64,000 bases of DNA from Delphinus delphis (lineage: Eukaryota > Chordata > Mammalia > Artiodactyla > Delphinidae). Both the position numbers and the translations under genes were made by a program. The notes beneath the pieces were generated by a model that did not search any database, was not told the origin of the DNA, and saw nothing but the letters and a program-made list of their open reading frames with translations. The DNA is taken from contig NC_082688.1 in NCBI RefSeq assembly GCF_949987515.2, positions 103,891,893 to 103,955,892 on the forward strand. The letters run 5' to 3'. Shown piece by piece: positions 26,001-38,000 of this stretch; the stretch's first letter is position 1; every line of letters starts with the position of its first letter.

Positions 26001-29000
26001 TGCAATACTTTTCCTTGAGTATTTTCTGGAAGCATAATGCTTCCTTTGGATACAGGTTTGGCTGCACTTCTTTCAACTAATACTTGGCCAAAGAAGGGAA
26101 GAAACTTTCTAAATTCCTGTCCTGCCATGACTCCAGCCACTGCAGTTCGTACTCTGCTCTCATGCCACTGCTGCCAGGAGGGGCGTGCAGTCTGGCCCTC
26201 TGGACATATCTGTTGTTGCCTTTTTTTTTAAATTAATTAATTAGTTTATTTATTTATTTTTGGCTGAGTTGGGTCTTTGTTGCTGCGTGCCAGCTTCCTC
26301 TAGTTGTGGCGAGCAGGGGCTACTCTTCGTTGCGGTGCACAGGCTTCTCATTGTGGTCACTTCTCTTGTTGTTCTTGTCTTTCCTCTGTATGTGTCTGTG
26401 TCCAAATCTTCTGTCTTGTATTGGATCAGGACCCGCCCTAATGACCCCATTTAACTTAATCACATCTTTACTTAAGATCCTATCTCCAAATAGAGTCACA
26501 TTCTGAAGTACCAGGGGTTAGGGTTTGGGCTTTAGCATATGAATTTCGCGGGGGGCTGGGGTGGGGAAGGTGGGGGACACAATTCAGACTGTAACCAAGG
26601 CAAACACAGTAATTCTAACCTCGAAGCCGCTGAGGTGATGGATACAGTTCTGATTTTGTGTGTGTGTTTTCTTTCTTAGGACATGGTCGCCTTCCTGGAT
26701 AAGTTGGTAAGTAATTATTTTGAACTCATCTCTTTGGAGAATTCTGTTTGGAAGTGGGCAATTAAAGAAAAGCTGTGACCTTTGAAGGTGTCAGCTGTTA
26801 GAGCCCTGAAGGGAGTGGTATGGGAAGGGGAAGGTGGGGTGGTGGGTCGGAAGGGATTATAAAGACAGGTTTGGAGAATATAGAGGTGAGATTGGTTTGG
26901 TTCTTGTTTCACGAAAAGCATCTTCCAGGGGATAGAATGTCTCTGTTGGCTTTAAGCCAGATGAAGAGCCTTAGTGCCAGCTGAAGAAGGTTGGGAAACA
27001 TCCGATAGGCTAATACTTCCCAGCTTCTTAAAACTTCCATCCCTTTTGACATATTTAAAATTGAATGTCTTCGTTTAACATGGTTTGGAATGTCAAACTC
27101 AATGAAAACGATCAACAGGGGTCATCTGAGAATACACTGCCGCAGAGCATACACACTCTTCTGAGACTCAGGTACATCCTCTGCCACCTTCAGTCAGGTC
27201 ACGTGGCAGAAGGGAGACACCGCAGCATGGCTGAGGGGGCAGAAGGCCCAGCCAGGACAGTGACGGTACAGGGGGGCTGAGATGACGAAGGAGTTCCAGA
27301 TCTACAGCAGGGCCTGGTGTAGGACGTGCGGTAACAATGTCATGTCCCATCCTCTGCAGATTCTCAGTCCTGTGGAACTGGCTTTGGAACTTTTGAGTGT
27401 GATGGGGATAGCTAAGGCCCAGTGTGGCCGCCCCACTCCTGACTTTTTCTAGAAGATTTCCAACTGGCTGGGAACGTCTCTTATTCTGATGGTTGAGAGG
27501 GAGTCTCTGTGGTTGCTGGCCAGCTGGGTCAGGTGTCCGTCCCCGGCCCAGTCATGACTAGGATATGTGGGAAGGAGACTGGGCCAACCTGGATGACCTG
27601 GGTGACCAGATGAGGTGGTCATTTGCCACCTGGAGGTGGTGCCTGAAGCCTTTGGAGGAGATGAGCTCCCCAACGACAGGCCTGAAGGCTGAGCCATGGA
27701 ATAGTCCCAAGTGAGAGGTAGAGAGAGGGAGTCGTAGACTCAGGGAAGTAAGAAGAGTCTGGAAAGCAGAGTTTCACAGAAGCCCAGGGAAGAATGTTTC
27801 AAAGGAAATGCCTCATGCTGCTGTTGACTAAAAAAAAAAGCACACCCTAAAGGTTGAGAATTGTGTTTTATTTGGTGGACAAACTGAGGACGTAAGCCCG
27901 ATACAGCATCTCAGATAGCTCTGAGACTGCTTCCAGAGAGGTAAGAGAGAGGCAGGATATATAGTAGTTTCTGCAACAAAGTCTAGGTAGTCGGAACATC
28001 AAAAGATTACTCTTAATTAAAGAAAACCACGTATCTCAAGTTAAGGAATTTAGCATTTTTCTCTGTATTGGAAGGTGCAAGAGTCTGGGCTCATAGAAAT
28101 CATTCCTTCGACATGCACCTCTGCTAGCTGGGGCCGGTATCCTGCTTTTCTCCATCCTGAATCCCCTCCGGGTGCCCCATTGAGGGTGGCTGCAGTGACT
28201 GAGGGCTTGGCAGTGGGCAGCCTGTTTGTCTCCATCCTGAGTTCCCTGAGGGTTCACCAGCGGGGTGACTGCAGTGACTTGGTGGCTGCAACATCCTTTG
28301 TTTACTGATACGCCAGGCAGCATTTTTTTCACTCACACTGCAGAACAATCGGAAGAATGAGAACCAGGAGGGGAACAAAATTATTAGTGATTAGTAGCCT
28401 TAAAGAGAGACGTTTCAGTGGACTTGGGCGTAGCAGGGAAGAAGCCACTGGAGGGACTTAGGAAGGTCGTTAGGGAGGCACCTGATATAAACCATTGTGA
28501 AAAGCGGGAGAACACAGGAGACGGAGTGTGGCAGAGAGCTGAGGCAAGGAACCACCTTTCCAGCTCCTTTCCAGCTGGTGGTGGGGCCGGGGGCGGATCG
28601 GAGGCCCTAAAGCGCCCAGCGGGTGGCATAGAGGAGGGAGCCCTAGTTTAGGTTAGGAGACCTGGGTCTGAATGGCGGTTCCCCCATTTACCATCCGTGC
28701 AGCCTGGGCAAGTCACCCACCCCCTGTGAGCCATCTTTTCATTTGTAAAATGTGAGTTCGAAGGTTACTGGGAGGATTCCAGATAAAGGGCCTGTGACAC
28801 AGAAGATCCTGCATGAAAGGAGCTGTGGTCGCTCGTGGTTACAGCAGCAGAGGAGAGGAAGGCGCAGGGAGAAATTGGGAGGTAAAGGATGCTTCTGAGG
28901 CGTGTAGAAAAGATCCGAAAGAATGGGGAACAGATTAATAACCACTCAGTGAAAGATGAGCACGGAGGGCAGGGGCGGTGTCATTCTAACGTGAAGACAG

Positions 29001-32000
29001 AGGGAGGAATGGAAGTGAAACAAAGTTTGATTTGTGGGAAGGTAGAGAGGGAATTCATGGCCAATGGCCTCAGTCTTCTGAGAAGATTTAAGAGGCCAGC
29101 CATTTGTGTGCAGGGTGGGCGGGGCCCGTACATGGGACCAGAGGCTTCAAGAGGGCGGGTGTTGGGCGTTGCTGCTGCGGTTAGGCGTAAGGGGAGCCCC
29201 AGGCCTCCGGCTCTCAGCATCCCATCTCCTGTCCCGGAAAGCTACTCACACTCGGCCCCCTTCTTTGTCCTCCTAGGGCATCGCTCAAGCTGTGTTCATT
29301 GGCCACAACTGGGGTGGCATGCTGGTGTGGAATATGGCTCTTTTCTACCCCAAGAGAGTGAGGTAATTAGACCTCGGACATCAAGAATTTGGGTCAGACT
29401 GGATTTGAATTCCCTAGACTCCTTCCTCAGGTCTTGAATTCCAGAAAACTTCTTGAAAACAATAGGTTATTACCTGGGAAGGTGACACCGTAGCTCCTTA
29501 GCTCATTGGTGTATAAGTAGGGAGGGTTTAATGAGCTAATGTCTTGGGCACAAGGCCTGTCCCAATCACCAGTAATGCAAGGAATAATTCAGGGCCTGTG
29601 TAGCCAGTGGGAATGCAGGAGAATGAGGGTGGGCTTTGAAGGGAGGAAGTGAGGCAGCAGGGGATGTCAGAGTCATAGAACTGAGTGCCAGGAGACACTT
29701 TAGCCCTGGTCAGAGTCAGAAAATGTGGCTTTCACTTTTACCCTGAACCGGCTACGTGACAAATCACTTCACCCGTTAGGCCCTGGTATCTTCAACCACA
29801 AAGTGGTAATGGTCACTCCTACCCGACTCTTCAACCTGCAAAATACAGTAAAACAGATGTCAGGTTGGAATGATATGTCATGATCGCCATCACATCACTC
29901 ATAATCATTCTCAGAATGACATTTCAGGGCACAAGTGGGAGCTTTCAGGTGATGGGTTTTGAACCTGGAGAGTCAGGTGGTCTTTGTGGCCACACGCCAT
30001 TTGAGCTGGTAATTGCAGTTAAAGCCTGTCTGACCTCCCATTTCAGCCTCGGATCTTAGCAAATTAATTAAAACGACATCCTTAGCAGCCATCTGTGTTT
30101 CCCTAACTAATCCAGTTACTTTTTATTTGGCTGAGGTTATAGGAATGGAAACGCTGGAGAAACTTTGTTCAGCTCAACCCCAGCTCAAATGGTTGGATGA
30201 TCTCAAAGACCAGAAAGAATCACACATTTCCTAAAGTATTTTTAAAGTTTTTGCACGCTGTTTTGATCTCTTTAGCTTCTCTCTCTGTCCTCTCTGTCAT
30301 TCAAAAGTGAGATAAGAAAGCTCTTAAGAATCAAGTTCACCAAAAAGTTACCCTGCAGGCTGTGTTAGATGCTCCTTGAAGGGAACAAAAAGAAATAGAG
30401 CAACAACATATGGTCTCCACTTGTTGTTGTTTTATTAAACTTAATCTAGTTCTCCTGTGAGAATTTTAAAAGATTTAACGTGAGCCAAATGAGGTTTTGT
30501 GCAGAGTAACATCAGATCCGAGATGCGGGCGTGCTCTGGTTTCCCGTTCCTCTTCTCCTATGCTGTTTCCACCCTGCCTGCTGTTGATTCTGGAGTAGTT
30601 GCTCATTCTACGTCTGCTCTCATCAAAGCAGCCCTGTTACCTCCTTTCTGGGAGGGCGGGAGGGAGCTGAGGCCCTCTCGCAGGGCTGTCCCCCCGCATC
30701 TCTGGGTCTGGGAGCATGTTTTATTTAAGGATATTGCTAACAGCACAAATCTCTGCCTTTCTAGCCAGACAATGAATGAAAGAAAAAAAAAGCCCACATT
30801 TAATGTGGAATATTTCTTTGAATCCTTGGTTTTGCCTTTCTACTGAAATAAGCTTTGGGAACCTATTTAAAATCAGGGTCTATTCTCTTGTTTGTTTTAT
30901 ATCCTTTCTTTAACAATCACCTGGAGACGCTGCTGCCAGAAGGAGGCTGTGGTTCAGCTTTTTCTTCATCTTAATGCAGTTGGCAGCAGCATTTATATAT
31001 TATCATCTCGTTTAGTGATGATTTTTTTATATATGGGATAAATGATATGTCAAAGCAATTAAAAAGAAAACCCCATTCTGTTCAGAATATTTAGTAAAAG
31101 CTAGAATTTCTTGACTTGTGATTTAAGTAATGCTTAAAATAGGTTCCCTGTGGTAGCATTAGGAACTTACAGGCATCAGTATAACTTATTTTATACCCTA
31201 ACCTGCACTGTCTAATCGTGGCTGTTGAACTTTTGAAATGTGGCCAGTTTGAATTGAGATTACTGTAAGTAGAAAATACCTTCCAGATTCCAAAGACTTA
31301 GTATGAAAGAAAGAATGTAAAATATCTTATTAGGAATTCTTAATATTGATTACATGTTGAAATTATTAATACTTTAGATATATTGGATTAAATATTAAAT
31401 TAACATTTAAGTTAACATTAAATTTAAAATTAATATTAATTAATATTAAATAATATTTAAAATTAATCTCAAATGTTCCTTTTTACTGGTTTTAATTTGG
31501 CTACTGGAAAAATTTTAATTATATATATGGCTTGCATTATATATATATATATACATTTTTTTTTTTTTGCATTATATTTCTATTGGTTGGTGCTGGTTAA
31601 GCCTCACCAGTCCTTCCACTGATTGTTTTATTTGCCCTAATTATCCCATTGCTCCTATTTTATATATCTGTTTCTTTTCTGGGAACAAGTTTCCACAGGG
31701 TAAGCGTGGGATACGGAATTCTTTGCCGACCAGCCAGGCTAAATGTAGTCCTGGCTAACTTCTATCAATTCTGCCTTTGTGTGGTCTCTCCAATTCACCC
31801 TCTCTTCTATTCCTTTTGCTGCCATCCTCTTCCCCTCAGGATGACTAGTCGTCTGCTGGCTTCTCCCCCTCTGTGCATCCACGTGATGGATCGCTGCTTG
31901 ATACATCACTTCCTGACTGCAGCTTCCATCCACTCTCACCTCTTCCCAGAAGCCCTCATGGCTTTCTTGGTTTTCTGCAGCTTCAAGTCCAGACTCAGGG

Positions 32001-35000
32001 CCCTTCATGTTCCCGGTCCCACGAGCCTTTCTGGCTTCATTTCCCAAGATGCCCCATTAACCACTTGGCTTCTGGCCCTGTAGACTCCTCGCTCCATCAA
32101 ACTCAACCCCAGGCTTTGCCTCATTCTAGAACTGGCTCAGGCGACCTCATGATGTTTCCCTTGCAGGTATTGGTTCCCCTCCCCACCTCTCCCCCACCTG
32201 TAAAAGTCAAGTTCAAATGCTATCTCTTCCATAAGGTCTTCCATGATGCCCAAACCTAGAAATCCTTTATCTCCTTGAATTCCTGTGGTATTTTGTAGGA
32301 ATTTCTATGCCTCATTTTGCAGTCTATCTCATAATATAGTCATGGGTGTATTTGACTAGCCTTCCTTATTAGACTATAAGCTCTTGGAGTATTGGTTTTA
32401 TATTTTCTCTCCCCTAGTATGTGGCGTGGAATTACACTCAACACAGAGGAAACAGTGAGTGAAGGAAGGAAGAAATGACTGTGTTTTTACAAACCAGAGG
32501 AAGATTGTACTGTTCACGTATTGTAATCAAGGTGGATATACTGCACGTAACGTGCGTGTGTCTTTGTTGAAGGCAAGTAGGTGAGAAATACTGCAGTTTA
32601 GTGGCAAAAAAAAACAAAACAAAACACACACACTGGGCTGGAGAGTCAAGAAGTATGGTTTCAGGTCCCGTTCTCCCTGCACTGCTGGTGTGAGATCTTG
32701 TGTGTAGCACTCTCCCACTCTGAGCTTGGGTTCTGACACATGAGGTCCTTTCTGGTCCTTACAGACTGTCTTCTTATGGGGTCTGTGTCTTGACACCTCT
32801 TCTTTCCACAGGGCAGTGGCCAGCTTGAATACTCCCTTCATACCAGCAAATCCCAAAGTGTCCCCAGTGGAGAGAATCAAAGCCAATCCTGCCTTTGATT
32901 ACCAGCTCTACTTCCAGGAACCAGTAAGTTTGGGGCAATGATCCCAGCAAGGTTTTTGTTCTTCTTTTGCCTTCCTCGTTCCTTCTTCCCATTGATCGGA
33001 CTTATCTCTGTCCCCTTGAATTTTCTGTGGCTTGAATGAGAAGTGAGTTCACCGATGGGTTCAGGTGAAGCTGGCGCCAGAGCGGGGCTGGTCCTTCCCG
33101 GCTGACGGTGCATTTCTCTGTGTGTGTATTTGGGGTGATAAGGGGATTGGGGGGTGGGGCTGGCGCGTGGGGCTCCCCTGCTTCTCTGAAATTGGGAAAT
33201 GGGGACTGAACTCTATTTTGGAGCCGCTTCTTCTCAATTCTCTGGCTGAGAGGCTGGTGAAACCCACCTCTTGGTGGTGACAGTTCCTGGCCTTCTGCCA
33301 GGGATTTGATATCTCTGCTGAGGAGTGACATCTGTGATTACAGAGAGTGGCAGAGCCTAAAAGCCCTGCATCAGGCCCCAAGCATCCTTTGAGAGGCGTG
33401 CAAGGTTTCTAGGTGTCACCCATGTGCCACAGCTCAAGATGCCTTTCAAAGATGCCCACTGGGGTTTGGATGATGTGTGATGGGTGTGGCTGCCTCCTTT
33501 CACTGGATTCACTGAAACGGCAGCATCTGGCCTGGCTGCACCCCCCATAGCTGCCCTCATCTGTGGAGGGTACCTGCTCCTCTGTTCGTGGGCCCTGGAC
33601 CCCGATGCCCAGCTATGTCTGGGTAATTCCAAAGAGGATAAAAGATGTTTCCTAACACTCCAAAGAGAGAAGAATAGATCAGATTAATTGACAAAGAGCA
33701 CGAGAGCATCTCGTCACATCCCTCATCCAGCCCTAGCCCGTCTGCTGCTCATAGGAGGTACCATTGCCAGCGAGGGTCACAGCCATCCCAGTTTTGATTT
33801 GGCGAGTAACTCTTCTCCAAGAATGATTTTAATTAGTAAGATGGTGCCTTACTAATAGTAAGATGGTGCCTTGGAAGAGGAACTTCTTGATTCAAGCAAT
33901 AATCTGACTCATTCAGTAAGACACCAGGCGCCTCCGGCAACGTCATGACAAGATGCTTGGGTATCACACCCTCCACTGAGGCCAGAGCCCCACTGCCACA
34001 GCCCAGAGTGTGGACCGCTAAAGAGCTTCCTCTGGCTTGAATTGAACCACAGTGTCTTGAATTAGTTTGAAGTAACCTTGATCTTGAGAGGTAAAGATGA
34101 TTTAGATGGTACATTAGTCAGCTAGGGCTGCCATAACCGAGTGCCACAGCCTGGGGGGCTTAAACAGCAAAATGTATTATCTCACTGTTCTAGGGGCCAG
34201 AAATCCGAGATCGAGGTGTCTACACAGTTGGTTTCTTCTAAAGTGGTTCTCCTTGCTTTGTACATGGCCCTCTTCTTGCTGTGTCTTCACCATGGCATTT
34301 CCTCTGTATGTGTGTGTCCCTGTCCAGATTTCCTCTTCTTATCAGGACACCAGTCACATTGGATCAGGCCCACCCTGATTACCTCATTTTACTTTAATTA
34401 CCTCTTTAAAGACCTTACCTCCAAATACAGTCACGTTCTGAGGTACTAGGAGTTAGGACTTCATAGGAATTTGGGGGAGACACAGTTCAGCTTGGAACAG
34501 GTGGGGACCATGAGGGTGAAGGGTGGGGACTGTGAGAAACTGACTTATTTGGAAGGAGACCCGGGCTCATGGGACAGGAAGGAGGACGTGTCCCTGTGCA
34601 AGGCCCGGAAGGCAGCCCCAAGTTTGTAGTCGATGTCGGAATTAGTAAAGAGTTGTTGTAGGTTTAACGCTTATCGTAGGGGGCCCCCATCTCATTCTTT
34701 CGGCTGGACTAGAAGTCAGCATCCCAGATCAAGGTGCGATGCACTGCCTGTCACCCTTTCCCAGGTGTTTGAATCACTCAGGTGCATCTCAGACTGGTGA
34801 GAAGCATCTGGTGGTGGGAGAGAAATGAAGTGCTGGTTCTAGGTTCTTGAGTGGCAGCTGCCTCAGCCTTTAGGGATTGGGAAGGAAACAGCCCCAAATA
34901 AAACTGTGAAGCTGGTGTTTGGGTCCCTGTCACCTCTTAGCTGACCCTTTCTCAATCTCTGGCTCTGCTTGGTCCCCAGCCCCCAAAACCCAACCCCCTC

Positions 35001-38000
35001 CCACTGCCCTCTGTGTGCCCAGAGGACACGACCCCGCCCAGCTGTGCCATCACCTCGAGTGCCCCATGCATCAGAGTTGCTCTCACCTGTCTGCCTCCTC
35101 CCCTGGCCCAGCCCCCAGGCCCTGTGGATAGGTTATGACGGGCCCTTGACACTCTGGCTCCCACTGCTGTGGTACCACACATGCAGCAGAGGGAGAGGGA
35201 GGGCGTGGGGTTGTGTGCCCGTTTCTTTCTCTTCCACCTCTTTTTTCCATTTTCTTTCTTATCTTTTTGAATTGGACATTCGTAAGAAGACTCCTAACTG
35301 CTGCAAAACACAGGTGGCCCGCAACTGGGGGGAGGGCTGGAGCCTGACAAATCTGTTGAAATGTCAGAAATGTTTCGACCAGTGTCAATTGTAAAGAACT
35401 GGTTCATCCAGCAGGTAGCTCTGCACCATCTATTGTGTGCCAGTTTCGGGGGACATCTAGAGATGAGTGACAACTTTTGAGGGCTTAAACAACTCTTGGG
35501 GAGACAGGCACGTAAGAGACACCCAGGGAATAAGGCAGCAGAAAGGACTGTAATGGAGGTCCAGCTTACTCTGGGAGCCCACAAGAAAACACAGTTACCT
35601 TTCAGCAAAGGAAGGAGCATTTGAACTGGACCCAGGGAGGTGAGTAGGATTTGGGTGGGGGGATCTGAGAGAGAAGGGGCTGCCAGCCTGAGGGCACGAG
35701 TGACTGAAGATGCTTATGAAACCCCTTAATTCAGGGTTAAATGTCATGAGATGAGAAAGAGAGGGTAACCAAAGAGTCAGTGATCCTTTAGGTGAACTTC
35801 AGAAGGTCTGGAACATCTGGAAACTGCCCCCAGAGTTTAATAGGCGCATGCAGTTTTCCAGGAAGAGTCCCTAACTTTCATCAGAACTTAGCAGTTCGGT
35901 AAAGGCTAAGAGCTGCTGAACTGGATGGCCCTGGGCTTTCAGGTGAGGTGCGGAGTCGGGGAGGGGGCGGGCAGCAGCATCAGTGTCACCTGGGAGTTTG
36001 CTAGAAATGCAAACTCACCGGCCCCCTTTGTGATCTGCCCAATGAGAATATGCATTTTTAACCAGGTCCCCCAGGTGACCCCTGTGCGCATAACCTCCCA
36101 GCTCTGACAGCTGTCTTCTGTGATTCTCAGTCAATTTCTGTGACCGTGTAGTCCGATGAACCTCAAATGTCAGTGTGCTTCAGAATCACCTGGAAGGCTA
36201 ATTATGACATAGATCCCTGGACGCCCCCTCCAGAGTTCAGATTCAGTAGGTTTTTGATGGGGCCAAAGGAGTCACAGTTCTTTGGTGAGGTCCTGGAGCC
36301 ACACCTCGAGAACAACGACCATAGCCCCGAGGAGGGGGGTGATCCAGCCACCTCCCAGGTAGTGATGGGCAGGCAGCCGTCCTTCTCGGTGAATTAGAGA
36401 CCTCTGGGCAGCTGGCTCCACTCAAGAGTGGCTGGAGGGGATCGCGCAGGGCATTGACTATCTCGCTCAGGTTCCCTTTTAACAGTGATTCTGCGATTTT
36501 CTGATCCCAGGCCCCCTCTGCACTCTTACAAATTATTAGGGACCTCAAAGAGCTTTAGTTCACGTGGGTTATATCTACTGGTATTTACCATACGAGATAC
36601 TGAAATTTAAAACTGTCGATTCATTAAAAAAGGATAATGTGCCCATGTTGATATAAATAACATCTTTTTATTTATTTTTAATCTTTATTTTCCTTAAAAA
36701 TTTAGTGAGAAGTATAGCATTGTTTTACATTTTTCGAACCTCTTTTATGTCTGGCTTAATAGAGACAGATGGATTCTCCTACCTGCTTCTGCGTTCAGTC
36801 TGTTGGGATGTCACATGTTTTTGGAGCCTCTGGAAAACTCCACTGTACGCTTATGAGAATAAAGAGGATATAGAACATGTTAGTATTGTTACAAAAGTTT
36901 TTCGTCATGGATTCCCTGAAAGGGCCTCAGGGCCCCCCAAAGGTCTCCAGACAATATACTTTGAGAATTACTGCTTTTTATTTCTTTTAGGCTGTATTAG
37001 TTATAGGAGATAGAAAAAGGGAAGTAGTGGTTTCACTATGTATTACCTTTGATCAAACTACATTTAGGGTATGTATCAACAGAATTCAGCTCATTAAAAA
37101 TTATTTTTCTTTATTATTTTTTAAGTTACGGTAAAATACACATCACACAAAACGTACCATCTTAACCATTTTTAAGTGTACAGTTCAGTGGCATTAAGTC
37201 CATTCATACTGCTGTACAGCCATCACCCCATCCATCTCTAGAACTCTTTTCATCCTGCAGAGCTGAAACTCTATTCATTAAACACTAACGCCCCATCCTC
37301 CCCTCCCTCAGCCCCTGGCACCCACCCACCTACTTTCTGTCTCTATGAATCTGACTACTGCAGGTACCTCATATAAGTGGAATCATATAGTATTTTTTTC
37401 TTTTGTGTCTAGCTTATTTCAGTCAGCAGGACGTCCTCAGATCCATCCATGTTGGAGCGTGTATCAATTTCCTTTTTTTTTTTTTTTTTTAAGGCTGAAT
37501 AATATCCCGTTGTGTGAGTTTTTAGTTCATCCATTCTCCCCTTGGTGGACACTTGGGTTGCAACTACTGCTTTTTGAGTGCCTGTTGGGCCAGGTGGTTC
37601 TGTTCGCAACAGTATGTGGCGTTCTTTCCCATCTTTTCAGCTGAGCGGGCCGAGGCTCTGGGAGCCTCCCTCACTCGCCTGAGATCAGGTACGTGACTGG
37701 GTCAGGATGTTGACCTCGCCTTGTTTGACTTCAAAGCCCACACACCTCCTCTTAAGCCACACTTTGGAGGGAGTTTGGACTTTCTTTGTGTGCTCTGTGC
37801 ATCGAAGCAGAGAGGGGAGGAGCAAACCAGGATAAGCTCAAGGTCTTGATGGAAGGAGGGACCTCAGGGGAAAGATGCTTACTTAATTGCAGTCCTAGTA
37901 GAGCAAGGATTTTCATTTCAAAGGTTGTTACAGTCTTTGTGGAAAAATCGGTACCTTTATTGGTCTGTGGTAGCTGTTGGCGGATGGTTTTGTTCTTAGA

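Noticed and set aside
26680..26706. 27-nt exon 10 considered as a novel microexon
   Set aside because: The phase and sequence fit the ordinary mammalian EPHX2 protein, so it is not new.
28889..29437. 182-codon open frame on the plus strand
   Set aside because: It reads through the EPHX2 exon 11 acceptor in another frame and matches no family; taken as chance.
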